48,143 nt of DNA from Verrucomicrobiota bacterium (GTDB lineage: Bacteria > Verrucomicrobiota > Verrucomicrobiia > Chthoniobacterales > Xiphinematobacteraceae). Positions 1 through 8,802 of this stretch are shown here, piece after piece. How positions within the stretch are numbered: the first letter of the stretch is position 1; the number at the start of each line of letters is the position of its first letter. Made by a program: the position numbers and the translations under genes. The stretch spans positions 1-48,143 of the forward strand of contig JAHFTB010000017.1 in NCBI GenBank assembly GCA_023269545.1, in the 5' to 3' direction. Under the pieces are notes generated by a model. It searched no databases. It had not been told where the DNA came from and saw only the letters and a program-made list of their open reading frames with translations.

Positions 1-1
1 G

Positions 2-115
2 CTGCAAATCACAAAAAAAGAAAAAGATCTTAAATGGGTGAGTTTAAAATGTATGCGAAAAATCTCCGGATGGGATCATGATTTCTTAGATCAGGTTATT
101 ATGGCTCGTTTTTAA
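2..115 (+). CDS. C-terminal end of an unidentified protein (partial, enters from left edge)
   Basis: An open frame runs from base 2 to a TAA at 113-115 and gives 37 residues rich in lysine and aromatics, ending in VIMARF. The start lies outside the window, so the family cannot be named. I call it coding because the frame is open from the window edge, the composition is protein-like and a stem-loop follows the stop at 122-154. A chance open stretch of this length is possible. Confidence 0.4.
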   Translation: MQITKKEKDLKWVSLKCMRKISGWDHDFLDQVIMARF

Positions 116-121
116 TGAGGA

Positions 122-154
122 AGCTCTGTCGCTTGGTCCCTTTGGCGCAGAGCT
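122..154 (+). terminator. Stem-loop after the partial gene, terminator-like
   Basis: AGCTCTG at 122-128 pairs with CAGAGCT at 148-154, and after one bulged T, CGC pairs with GCG, leaving a 12-nt loop. It starts 6 nt after the stop at 115. There is no immediate T-run on the plus strand, so it is not a canonical intrinsic terminator; it could protect the 3' end of the transcript. Confidence 0.35.
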
Positions 155-230
155 CACCAAGCTATTTCTAAATACTAAATTTTTTCATTCTAAACGACAA
201 CTGTAGGGATAGGCATACTTTTACCCTGCC

Positions 231-1094
231 TTATCCGTGTGTTTCTTTTTGCCTTTCGTTCCAAAGATTATTAGCATGCGTATCTAATTTCTTAGCGGAG
301 TCGATGTTTTTAGGAATAGATGCTCTTATTTCTTTAGCTCTATCCATTTTCTGCTTATCCTGCCCCAGTTGATCGTATGTTTTGCTGAGATTTTGCAGAT
401 GGATTTTTAGACTATTTTCGTGAGGTCTCAAGGCATTTTTCTTGTTATTATCCGGTGTATTTTTTATCTCGGCAGTCACATCAGTAAGCAGTTTTTTAGC
501 TGTATTCATATCAATTAGTGTCTTGCTTATAATTGTATCTATTGACTTTTCTTTCGTCCGAAAATTTTGGTCAAAAACTATGGTAGTATATTCTATGTAA
601 TCATTTAATATACCAGTATATTTTTTTTGAATACTGGTTTGTACTTTGTCTATTTCCTGCGTGTTCTGGTTCTCTGAAGGGAATTGTTGGTTGGCATCAA
701 TTCTCTGCTGCATTTCTTTCATCTGCGTACTAGTCAATAGATTCACCGCCTTCTGTTGATTTTTTTCATTCAATTCATCCAATGAATCCCGCAGGCCCTC
801 TAATTCATGCAAGATATTTTCTTGCAGCACTGATATCTTCTCCTGATTTTGTATTGCCCGATGCTCCGACCTTACAGGTGCGTCAGGTTGCCTATGTGCG
901 TTTCGTGGGCGGTTGGTATGGTTGTTTAAAGAGCGGACGTAATTTCCCATTATCGGCGCTGGTCCTTGCATGCCACCAGCAGGTGAATTCTGCACCGCAG
1001 TATCTTGCAGAGGATGGGCCATTCCTAATGGTATGTTTCCGATGGCCCTTGCTAGGGAGAGTACAGATAGTCCCCAAAAATTTTTTTCCCCCAA
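231..1094 (-). CDS. Orphan helical/coiled-coil protein
   Basis: A 287-residue protein I do not recognise. Residues 1-30 have a moderately hydrophobic patch (FWGLSVLSLARAIGNIPLGM) that could be a weak export or membrane signal. Residues 35-80 are rich in Pro, Asn, Arg and Gln and probably disordered. From about residue 85 to the end it is strongly helical, Lys/Glu/Asn/Gln-rich and heptad-like. The gene is visibly more AT-rich than araB beside it, and both neighbouring intergenic regions are long. Composition and isolation resemble secreted host-interaction proteins or phage-derived genes, but no specific function is supported. The start is the first ATG of the frame. Confidence 0.6.
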   Translation of the reverse strand: MGEKNFWGLSVLSLARAIGNIPLGMAHPLQDTAVQNSPAGGMQGPAPIMGNYVRSLNNHTNRPRNAHRQPDAPVRSEHRAIQNQEKISVLQENILHELEGLRDSLDELNEKNQQKAVNLLTSTQMKEMQQRIDANQQFPSENQNTQEIDKVQTSIQKKYTGILNDYIEYTTIVFDQNFRTKEKSIDTIISKTLIDMNTAKKLLTDVTAEIKNTPDNNKKNALRPHENSLKIHLQNLSKTYDQLGQDKQKMDRAKEIRASIPKNIDSAKKLDTHANNLWNERQKETHG

Positions 1095-1455
1095 TGTGAT
1101 ATTTGCGAATTACCGGAAGCAGTCATATTACTCTTCTCAGAAAATATTCTCCTGTTTGTTGAAGACCGCGATGTAAATTTCAGAGACGTCAAGCCCGATT
1201 CCTTTTCAGCCTGGAGGAGAGACGTCTGGATGCTTTTGAGCGTTTGAGGGGGTAATTTAGAGTAGAATAAATTGTGGGAACTAATATTTCTAGGCATATA
1301 CAGATGGGCAACTATTTTTGTTACATATGCATAAGTATATTTGTAAAAATTGGTACATTTTACTCATATAGCATTCATATAGAATATAAGGCTTAGCTAG
1401 CTTGCTGGGTGGGCGGAGCATTTACAAATGCGATGGAATGTTCTATTCAGATGAG
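1095..1455. other. Intergenic region between divergent genes
   Basis: About 360 bp separate the orphan gene (minus) from araB (plus). The segment 1310-1400 is AT-rich; TTGTAA near 1341 and a TATA-like hexamer about 17 bp further on could form a sigma70-type promoter for araB, but I cannot pick it out with confidence. No tRNA, repeat or operator dyad was recognised. Confidence 0.4.
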
Positions 1456-3117
1456 ATGAGTAGCTTCTCCTTGGGGGTGGACTATGGGACGAACTCCGTA
1501 CGAGCATTAATCGTACGCTGCAAAGATGGCGCTGAATTTGGAGCTTCTGTTTATCAATATCCTAGTGGCAATCAGGGGGTTCTATTAGATTCGAAAGATC
1601 CTTATCTGGCGCGTCAGTATCCCGGGGATTATCTTCTTGGCTTAGAAAAAAGTGTGCGGGGCGCCCTGGCGCAGGCTGGTGCTCGTCGCGGATTTTCCGC
1701 CTCAGAGATTGTGGGCATTGGAGTGGATACCACGGGTTCAAGTCCCTTGCCCGTGAATGAACGAAATGTGCCCTTGGCGCTTTCGGGAAAATTTCGAAAA
1801 AATTTGGCTGCCCAATGTTGGCTCTGGAAAGACCATACCAGTTGGCAGGAAGCGGAATGGATTACGGGGAAGGCGGTTGAGCACCGGCCGGCCTACATTG
1901 CTAAATGTGGCAATAAATATTCTTCAGAGTGGTTTTGGAGTAAGATCTGGCGGTGTTTGAATGTGGCGCCGCGAGTTTTTGAGGCTGCGTATTCATGGGT
2001 GGAATTTGCGGATTGGATCCCTTCTATCCTGGCTGGCGTGCGGGACCCTCTCCTCATTCAGCGTGGCATCTGCGCGGCGGGGCATAAAGCGATGTATAGC
2101 GAGGAATGGGGAGGACTGCCGGATGCGGAATTTTTGAAGCTCCTTCACCCGGAACTTGCAGCCTTACGGTCGCGCCTCTACGCGAAGGCATATGATGCTA
2201 CGGAACCCGCCGGCCATCTTTGCCCTGAATGGGCGAAAAAACTCGGTTTAAGTGCGGGAATTCCGATCGCTATTGGCGAGCTGGATGTCCATTACGGTGC
2301 CATTGGGAGTGGTATTGCCCCTGAAGCACTGGTCAAAGTGATTGGGACGTCCACATGCGACTGTGCCGTCGTTGCAGCTTCGAACAAAGTAGCGGATATT
2401 CCTGGAATTTGCGGAATCGTGCCCGGGGCTATCTTGCCGGGTTACTATGGCATCGAGGCGGGACAGTCCGCTGTGGGGGATATTTTCAAATGGTGGATTG
2501 AGAAAATCTGCGGAGGAGATGAGACGCTTTATGCAGTTTTGGAACGGAAAGCAAAAAAGCTTCACCCTGGTGAGAGCGGACTGCTTGCCCTGGATTGGAA
2601 TAATGGCAACCGTACCATTCTGGTGGATCCGATGCTCACGGGGCTTCTTTTAGGAACCACCCTCCATACCACACAGGCGGAGGTATACCGTGCGCTCATA
2701 GAAGCAACTGCCTTCGGGGCACGCACTATCATTGAACGTATAGAAGAGTATGGAGTGCCGATTCGGCGCATTGTCTGTGCCGGAGGCATTACCCTCAAAA
2801 GTCCTTTATTGATGCAGATTTATGCGGATGTGACAGGGCGTGTGATGCAAGTGGCAGGGTCCAGTCAAGCCTGTGCTCTCGGATCCGCTATTTCAGCTGC
2901 AGTCCTCGCTGGAGCACACAAAGATTTTCCTACTGCGCAGGCGGCTATGACTTCGCTAAAAAGCAAAGAATATACTCCTATTCCTGTGAACCAGCGCATT
3001 TATAATGAGCTCTATGTTCTTTACCGCCGCTTGCATGATACGTTTGGTGGCAAGGAAGCGGCAGACGTGTCGCAAGTCATGAAGCAATTACTTAAGCTTT
3101 CAATTGGCAATCACTAA
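1456..3117 (+). CDS. araB: Ribulokinase
   Basis: Phosphorylates L-ribulose to L-ribulose 5-phosphate, the second step of L-arabinose catabolism, in the cytoplasm. It is a FGGY-type kinase: N-terminal ATPase motif VDYGTNSVRA from residue 8, a central GTSTCDCAVV loop, the GIEAGQSAVGDIFKWW block typical of AraB, and a C-terminal RIVCAGGI nucleotide-binding segment. The ATG at 1456 gives 553 residues, the usual length; an upstream in-frame start at 1402 would only add a non-conserved 18-residue leader. First gene of araB-araA-araD. The stop TAA at 3115-3117 lies inside the direct repeat that flanks a mobile 82-bp element, so araA and araD may be partly uncoupled from araB transcription. Confidence 0.96.
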   Translation: MSSFSLGVDYGTNSVRALIVRCKDGAEFGASVYQYPSGNQGVLLDSKDPYLARQYPGDYLLGLEKSVRGALAQAGARRGFSASEIVGIGVDTTGSSPLPVNERNVPLALSGKFRKNLAAQCWLWKDHTSWQEAEWITGKAVEHRPAYIAKCGNKYSSEWFWSKIWRCLNVAPRVFEAAYSWVEFADWIPSILAGVRDPLLIQRGICAAGHKAMYSEEWGGLPDAEFLKLLHPELAALRSRLYAKAYDATEPAGHLCPEWAKKLGLSAGIPIAIGELDVHYGAIGSGIAPEALVKVIGTSTCDCAVVAASNKVADIPGICGIVPGAILPGYYGIEAGQSAVGDIFKWWIEKICGGDETLYAVLERKAKKLHPGESGLLALDWNNGNRTILVDPMLTGLLLGTTLHTTQAEVYRALIEATAFGARTIIERIEEYGVPIRRIVCAGGITLKSPLLMQIYADVTGRVMQVAGSSQACALGSAISAAVLAGAHKDFPTAQAAMTSLKSKEYTPIPVNQRIYNELYVLYRRLHDTFGGKEAADVSQVMKQLLKLSIGNH

Positions 3118-3121
3118 CTAA

Positions 3122-3203
3122 CTGACGTGAAGCACTTTGAGTAGCTCTGGGAGCAAAAAAGCCATTTTAGCCTACAAGGTTTCCTTTTTTTGCGTAACAT
3201 CAC
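3122..3203 (-). repeat. MITE-like 80-84 bp element, copy 1 (araB-araA gap)
   Basis: Minus-oriented copy, reading CTGACGTGAAGC at its plus-strand left end and ending AACATCAC. Flanks TAACTAA (3115-3121) and TCACTAA (3204-3210) match at 6 of 7 positions and look like a target-site duplication; the left one contains the araB stop codon. It occupies nearly the whole araB-araA gap and ends 17 bp before the araA start, so the araA ribosome-binding region sits against it. Confidence 0.85.
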
Positions 3204-3220
3204 TCACTAAGAATTCATCT

Positions 3221-4723
3221 ATGAAGCTCCCCGAAATTTGGTTTGTTACGGGCAGTCAGTCTCTCTACGGAGAAGCGACATTGCGTCAAGTAGCTGCGGA
3301 TTCGCAAGAAATCGCAAAAGCCCTCGATCATTCCGCACAAATCCCGCTGCCTGTCGTCTATCGTCCGGTTCTCACCACGCCGGAGGCTATTCGCACGCTT
3401 TGCCAAGAAGCAAATTCCACTCCCAATTGTGCGGGCCTCATTCTTTGGATGCACACATTTTCTCCAGCCAAAATGTGGATTGGAGGATTGACGCAGCTGA
3501 GAAAACCATTCGCCCATTTTCATACTCAATTCCATCGCGATCTTCCCTGGGCAACTATCGATATGGATTATATGAATTTGCACCAGTCGGCGCATGGGGA
3601 CCGCGAGGCAGGTTTTCTCCATACTCGTCTTCGTCTGGAACGCAAGGTCGTGGTCGGACATTGGAAAGATCCCGAAACCCTGAATCGACTGGGAGCATGG
3701 AGCCGATCCGCACATGCATGGCAAGATTGGCAGGGAGCCCGCTTCGTCCGATTTGGGGACAACATGAGGCAGGTCGCAGTCACTGAAGGGGATAAAGTTT
3801 CCGCAGAAATATGCTTTGGATTTTCTGTGAATGGTCACGGAGTGGGAGACCTGGTTCAGGAGGTAGGCGCAGTGGAAGATACGGCCGTGGACACTCTGGT
3901 CGCAGAATACGAAGAATGTTATGACATCGCTTCGGAACTGCGACGACAAGGAGCCAGGCACGCATCCCTTCGCGATGGAGCGCGTATTGAATTAGGACTC
4001 AGATCATTTCTGAGCGCCGGGAATTTTAAAGGCTTCACCACCACTTTCGAAGACTTGCATGGTTTAAAGCAATTGCCCGGCCTCGCTGTCCAACGTCTCA
4101 TGGCCGACGGCTATGGCTTTGGGGCGGAAGGGGACTGGAAAACAGCGGCTTTAGTCCGGGCAATGAAAGTCATAGCATCCGATCTCCCCGGAGGAACTTC
4201 CTTTATGGAGGATTATACCTATCATCTGGATCCTCAGAACCACCTGGTACTCGGAGCTCATATGCTCGAAATTTGCCCAAGCATTGCCACCGGGCGCCCC
4301 TCCTTACAGATCCATCCGCTGGGTATTGGAGGAAAAGAAGATCCTGTTCGATTAGTTTTCGATGCTCCCGCGGGGGAAGCCCTCAATGCAACACTCATCG
4401 ACTTAGGAAATCGATTCCGCCTATTAGTGAATGAAGTGGAAGCCGTTCAGCCTCCGGAAGCATTGCCGAAACTGCCCGTAGCTCGTGCCGTTTGGAAATG
4501 TCAGCCTGATTTTAAGACAGCCTGTGCAGCATGGATACAAGCCGGCGGAGCACATCATACCGGCTATAGTTATGCGGTGAAGACCGAAAATCTGGAAGAT
4601 TTCTCCGCCATGGCGGGAATTGAATTTGTAGTGATAGATGCTAATACCCAAGCACGCTCTTTCCGAGAAAGTTTGCGAGCGGGCGAAGTTTATTATCATT
4701 TCTCCAAAGGCTTTGTAGCATAA
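3221..4723 (+). CDS. araA: L-arabinose isomerase
   Basis: Converts L-arabinose to L-ribulose using Mn2+. The 500-residue length from the ATG at 3221 matches the family. Metal and catalytic residues are visible: Glu in TTFEDLHG, Glu in [11 protein letters not shown], His in FMEDYTYHL and His in [11 protein letters not shown]. An in-frame start at 3137 must be ignored, because that 28-residue extension is translated mobile repeat (copy 1), not protein. Lies between araB and araD, 5 bp ahead of the latter. Confidence 0.97.
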   Translation: MKLPEIWFVTGSQSLYGEATLRQVAADSQEIAKALDHSAQIPLPVVYRPVLTTPEAIRTLCQEANSTPNCAGLILWMHTFSPAKMWIGGLTQLRKPFAHFHTQFHRDLPWATIDMDYMNLHQSAHGDREAGFLHTRLRLERKVVVGHWKDPETLNRLGAWSRSAHAWQDWQGARFVRFGDNMRQVAVTEGDKVSAEICFGFSVNGHGVGDLVQEVGAVEDTAVDTLVAEYEECYDIASELRRQGARHASLRDGARIELGLRSFLSAGNFKGFTTTFEDLHGLKQLPGLAVQRLMADGYGFGAEGDWKTAALVRAMKVIASDLPGGTSFMEDYTYHLDPQNHLVLGAHMLEICPSIATGRPSLQIHPLGIGGKEDPVRLVFDAPAGEALNATLIDLGNRFRLLVNEVEAVQPPEALPKLPVARAVWKCQPDFKTACAAWIQAGGAHHTGYSYAVKTENLEDFSAMAGIEFVVIDANTQARSFRESLRAGEVYYHFSKGFVA

Positions 4724-4728
4724 TTTCT

Positions 4729-5427
4729 ATGAGCAAATTTTCCGATCTTCGCGAAGAATGTTGTGAGGCGAATCAAGTGCTCTCCAAGAGCGGCTTGGTG
4801 GATTTGACCTTTGGCAATGTGAGCGTTGCCGACCGGGAGAAACAGGTCTTTGCTATTAAGCCAAGTGGGGTGGAATACGAAGCCTTACATCCCAAGGACA
4901 TCGTGATCATCGATTTTGAAGGAACCTTAGTGGAAGGTCATTTGCGGCCTTCATCAGACACTCCTACTCACCGCCGGTTGCTAAAAGCATTTGAGGGAGT
5001 GCGTGCCATTGTGCACACCCATTCCCGAAATGCCGTGGCTTTCGCACAAACAGGGAGGAGTATTCCCTGTATGAATACGACCCACGCCGATTATTTTTAC
5101 GGCGACATCCCGGTGACTCGGGAACTGACCGAAGCGGAAATTGTCGCCGATTACGAGTGGGAAACCGGAGGAGTGATCATCGAGTGCTTTCAGAAACTCA
5201 ATCCCTTGCATATCCCGGCTGTTCTGGTGAATCGTCACGGCCCCTTCGTCTGGGGAGAGAGCGGACTCAAGGCCGTGGAAACAGCGCGGGCGTTGGAAAT
5301 CGTCGCCGAAGTGGCGCTGAAAGCATTTACGCTGGAAGGGTCGTTTACACCCATAAATTATGCTTTGCGTAGTAAGCATTTTTTACGCAAACATGGCCCC
5401 ACTGCCTATTACGGGCAGAATACATAA
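4729..5427 (+). CDS. araD: L-ribulose-5-phosphate 4-epimerase
   Basis: Class II aldolase-type zinc enzyme that converts L-ribulose 5-phosphate to D-xylulose 5-phosphate, feeding the pentose phosphate pathway. Visible signatures: the substrate-loop segment GNVSVADRE, KPSGVEYEAL, zinc ligands in VHTHSRNAVAFAQ, a later zinc His in VNRHGPFVWG, and the C-terminal KHGPTAYYGQ carrying the catalytic Tyr. 232 residues is the family length. It starts 5 bp after the araA stop, so the two are cotranscribed and probably translationally coupled. Confidence 0.97.
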   Translation: MSKFSDLREECCEANQVLSKSGLVDLTFGNVSVADREKQVFAIKPSGVEYEALHPKDIVIIDFEGTLVEGHLRPSSDTPTHRRLLKAFEGVRAIVHTHSRNAVAFAQTGRSIPCMNTTHADYFYGDIPVTRELTEAEIVADYEWETGGVIIECFQKLNPLHIPAVLVNRHGPFVWGESGLKAVETARALEIVAEVALKAFTLEGSFTPINYALRSKHFLRKHGPTAYYGQNT

Positions 5428-5468
5428 AACTATCCCCTGTTTCCCTTTACAACCGTTTTCATAACCCT

Positions 5469-6716
5469 ATGAGATCTTTACTGATTGCTTTTTCGATTCT
5501 TGCTCTTGCCCTTCCCCAAGCCCGAGCCCAAACCTCGCACCACCAGCATCAAAGCGCCCCTCATCGGGAAAATGCCATGCACCACCACCGGGAAAAAAGC
5601 AGTCATCATCAGGGAAAGGCCGCCCCGAGTGTCCAGCAGGGTGCCACTTATCACCCCAATACCCCCCCGGGTGTTCAGATTGCCAATTTCGGTAAATCGC
5701 AATCAAATGTTCCGATCAAGCTTTATACTCTTACTAACAGCAATGGCATTTCCGTGAATCTTACGAATTACGGTGCAACTCTGGTAAATCTTTGGGTGCC
5801 AGATCGACGGGGGAAATTTGAAGATATAGTTCTTGGATACGACAGTCTGACTCCTTACTTTACTAATTCGCCGTATTTCGGAGCTACCGTGGGGCGTTAT
5901 GCAAATCGTATCGCACGGGGAGAATTGAACTTGAATGGAATCACCTATCCACTTCCTATTAATAACGGACCCAATAGCCTTCATGGAGGAAAAGTAGGGT
6001 TTAATAAACGGATTTGGGCTGCGCAAATTGTCTCGCGGAAAGAACCCGCTGTGGTCTTTTCCATGACAAGTCCTGATGGAGATCAAGGTTACCCTGGAGC
6101 ACTTCAAACATGGGTGACCTTTATGCTGAATAATCAGAATGAGCTGGTGATACTCTATGAGGCGACTACTCATCGCCCCACAGTTCTGAACTTAACAAAT
6201 CATAGCTATTTTAATCTCGCAGGTGAGGGCAACGGGAAAGTGCTCCATTCTCTCGTGAGGATCAACGCCTCACGTTATACTCCGACGGATGCTCATTTAA
6301 TTCCCACAGGAGAAATTCGTTCCGTAGCAGGGACTCCGTTTGACTTTCGAACATTGAAGCCAATCGGAGCCTCAATTCATCAAACGGGTGGAAACCCGAT
6401 CGGGTACGATAATAATTTTGTTCTTAACAAACCCTTGTTTAAACAGTTCGGTTTTGCCGCCGAAGTGATTGAACCCAATTCCGGCCGTACGCTCCAGGTC
6501 TTTACGGATCAGCCTGGAATACAGTTTTATACCGCGAATTTTCTGAATGGTACTATAAAAGGAAAGGGCGGTAAGAAATACCCTCAGTATGGAGCATTTT
6601 GCTTGGAAACTCAACACTTCCCGGATTCTCCCCATCAGGCTCGCTTTCCCTCAACTGTGTTGTATCCTGGCGATACCTTCCGATCTGTAACGGTATATAA
6701 ATTCGGAGTCCGTTAA
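5469..6716 (+). CDS. galM: Exported aldose 1-epimerase (mutarotase) with His-rich linker
   Basis: Interconverts alpha and beta anomers of aldoses. Residues 1-21 form a clear signal peptide ending in ARA, so the enzyme should act in the periplasm or outside. Residues 23-50 are a histidine-rich linker (about ten His), then the mutarotase beta-sandwich starts near residue 75: LTNYGATLVNLWVPDR, GATVGRYANRIARG, NSLHGG, and the catalytic-region His in LNLTNHSYFNL. The catalytic Glu is probably in GAFCLETQHFPDSP. It lies 41 bp after araD, so it may prepare extracellular arabinose for uptake. The His-rich linker is unusual for this family and could bind metal. Confidence 0.93.
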   Translation: MRSLLIAFSILALALPQARAQTSHHQHQSAPHRENAMHHHREKSSHHQGKAAPSVQQGATYHPNTPPGVQIANFGKSQSNVPIKLYTLTNSNGISVNLTNYGATLVNLWVPDRRGKFEDIVLGYDSLTPYFTNSPYFGATVGRYANRIARGELNLNGITYPLPINNGPNSLHGGKVGFNKRIWAAQIVSRKEPAVVFSMTSPDGDQGYPGALQTWVTFMLNNQNELVILYEATTHRPTVLNLTNHSYFNLAGEGNGKVLHSLVRINASRYTPTDAHLIPTGEIRSVAGTPFDFRTLKPIGASIHQTGGNPIGYDNNFVLNKPLFKQFGFAAEVIEPNSGRTLQVFTDQPGIQFYTANFLNGTIKGKGGKKYPQYGAFCLETQHFPDSPHQARFPSTVLYPGDTFRSVTVYKFGVR

Positions 6717-7128
6717 AATATAGCAAATATACCGGTTTCTCTCTAGCAATTCGGTGCGGTGTGGCCAAAAATTTCAGTGCCTCCACTTCTTTTCCCCTGT
6801 GTCGTGTACCGGGCAATATTCCTCGCATTTTTGGCAGGCAAAAATAACAACCAGCTTCGAAGTCCAAGCAAAGGTTGAGCTGCCACTATTATATCCATTT
6901 CGCTTTTGGTTGCTTTCCAATCCCTTGCCCAATCCTAAACAAGCTTTGGCTAATCACTCGGCTAAGTTGGTGTGAAGATATACCTATTTTATAGCAATGA
7001 CGAATTGCGCCGATTATCTAATTAATAATTGTAAGGAGTTAAATATGCGTATGAAAGAAATATTTTCGGCGCTTCTTTCATCTATAAAATACGGGAGTAT
7101 CAAAAAGATATTTATGCTAAGTGATTCT
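6717..7128. other. Intergenic region after galM
   Basis: About 410 bp with no supported gene. It contains one degenerate copy of the short recurrent motif (TATACCGGTTTC, 6728-6739). A good Shine-Dalgarno (AAGGAG, 6 nt before the ATG at 7045) precedes an open frame, but that frame runs 130 bp into the 3' end of the convergent membrane-protein gene and encodes nothing recognisable, so I do not call it. Confidence 0.4.
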
Positions 7129-8802
7129 TTAAAGCCGTACATCATAAATGACTCCCTGTGGGCTCTGGCTGATTATCGGACACTGAGTCAGCCAGGGTTT
7201 TTTAGAGTGAGGATAGCGCGATTCTTCCCGAGGGCCCCAAAAAAGAAAATCCACTTTTAATTTTCGAGCCAGAGATTTCCAATTGCTTTCTCCGTTCATG
7301 AGATGGTTAAAGTTCTCCAATACGGGGAGGTAGGGGAGGCCGTGGCTCCAGAGATGTCCTTCGTAGCCCACAACCCGTTTATGACCGGCGAGTGCAATGG
7401 GATGATTATAGTCCGGTGCGGCGGCAAAGCGGCTTAAGGGAGGAGTTGAGATGAGAGAAGCTTCGACATCGCGAAGTTCTGTCAAAGAAATCAAGGCATA
7501 GCCGGGTGACTTCAGGCCTCCGAAGAGGCTGATAGCGCCGGAAAAGAATAGGAGCATGCAAAGAAGGGCTCGGAACGGCCAGAAGAGGGGATGGAGTAGA
7601 TATTTCCAAAGAAGAGGAATGATGGCCAGGTAAGCCCAAAGCATGAATTTGGTGTTGTCCCAAGCCCAGGGTGTAATGGAGAAGAAGCAACAACAGAGAA
7701 AGGTAAAGGAGGCAGCGAAAAGGAGGCACCGCGAAGCGGGGTCGCGATATACTGAGGGGATAAAAAAAAGGATCAGCCAGAGAATGGGTAAAATTCCGAA
7801 ATTGTCCCACCAAAATTTCCAGGGATGGTCATCTTGCATCCATCCCGGAAGGAAGCGGAGGGCGGTTCCTCCATAAAATCCACCGGTGACGCACCAAATC
7901 GCGATTGTGGTGGGAATTGCGCTGATCAGGAGGAAGGTCAGTATGTACTTTCGGATGCGAGGATCTCCGGAAAGGAAAAAACCGCTCACGAGGACAAAGG
8001 TCAGGAATAGGAAGGTGTGGACATGAAAAAGTGGTAAGGTGATATAGATTCCCGCTTGCAGCCAAATGGGGACTTCTCTTTTGTTTGGCTGCAATTCCCT
8101 ATTCCATTCGTAAAGGAGGGCGAGGCCCGCGGGCAAGGCATAGAGCAGTCCCCGCTGGGTGACCCACATCGAAAGAAACAGATTTTTCCATTCAGTGTGT
8201 TCTTGAAGAAAGTCGAAGTGTCCTGTGGCGAGGTGAGGAAACTCGGAGGCTCCTCCGGCAAATAAAAATGCAGCCACGGCAAAACCGCCTCCCCAGCGCC
8301 AGAGGGCCAATGCGCTGAGGCCTGCGCCAATGCTTCCCACCCAAATGAGGCTGGGGATGAGAGGGGCGCCCAAGAGTAAGAGAATGGCATTCAGAAGATC
8401 CATGCCCACCGGATAGACCAAGGGAGTGCTTGTAAGAATGGGGCTTTCGGGCCAAAAGGGGGCTCCTAAAGCGCAGTATTGGATCAATTGCATGTGCAAT
8501 GCAAGATCGCCTAAGTTATAGGGCGAAAGAACGTGGAGCGCACCGTGGGAGGGATAGAGCAGCCAAAAAAAAGATCGGAAACTGATGATTGCAAAAATGA
8601 GGAGGATCAGCCATTCGCATTTCGAAGGAAGAGTGCGTTTCTCAGGTTGACAGGTATAAAAAGCTGCAATTGCGCATAGGAGAGCTGTCAAACTGCTGAA
8701 AAAGGCTCCCCATGGGCCAAGTCCATTGCAAGCAGCTGCCCAAATGGCTGCATAGGTGACAGCGGTCGCGCATGCGATCAAGGACGCCCAAAGTATTTTC
8801 AC
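7129..8802 (-). CDS. Polytopic membrane protein, GT-C-like
   Basis: About 557 residues with roughly ten to twelve hydrophobic helices. A first-loop acidic/aromatic segment (LSPYNLGDLALHMQLIQ) and a C-terminal soluble tail resemble GT-C (ArnT/PMT-like) glycosyltransferases using polyprenyl-phosphate sugars; the exact family is not certain. I choose the GTG at 8802 because it overlaps the upstream stop as GTGA (8802-8799), a standard coupling arrangement; a start at 8895 would overlap the previous gene by 97 bp and add a Ser-rich non-hydrophobic leader. Likely works with the TIGR03663 protein in glycosylation or envelope polysaccharide assembly. Confidence 0.75.
   Translation of the reverse strand: MKILWASLIACATAVTYAAIWAAACNGLGPWGAFFSSLTALLCAIAAFYTCQPEKRTLPSKCEWLILLIFAIISFRSFFWLLYPSHGALHVLSPYNLGDLALHMQLIQYCALGAPFWPESPILTSTPLVYPVGMDLLNAILLLLGAPLIPSLIWVGSIGAGLSALALWRWGGGFAVAAFLFAGGASEFPHLATGHFDFLQEHTEWKNLFLSMWVTQRGLLYALPAGLALLYEWNRELQPNKREVPIWLQAGIYITLPLFHVHTFLFLTFVLVSGFFLSGDPRIRKYILTFLLISAIPTTIAIWCVTGGFYGGTALRFLPGWMQDDHPWKFWWDNFGILPILWLILFFIPSVYRDPASRCLLFAASFTFLCCCFFSITPWAWDNTKFMLWAYLAIIPLLWKYLLHPLFWPFRALLCMLLFFSGAISLFGGLKSPGYALISLTELRDVEASLISTPPLSRFAAAPDYNHPIALAGHKRVVGYEGHLWSHGLPYLPVLENFNHLMNGESNWKSLARKLKVDFLFWGPREESRYPHSKKPWLTQCPIISQSPQGVIYDVRL

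Noticed and set aside
3137-3220. N-terminal extension of araA
   Set aside because: The 28 codons are the mobile element read in frame; the conserved protein starts at 3221.
6997-7260. Small open frame with a good AAGGAG Shine-Dalgarno before an ATG at 7045
   Set aside because: It runs about 130 bp into the 3' end of the convergent membrane-protein gene, and its product has no recognisable features.
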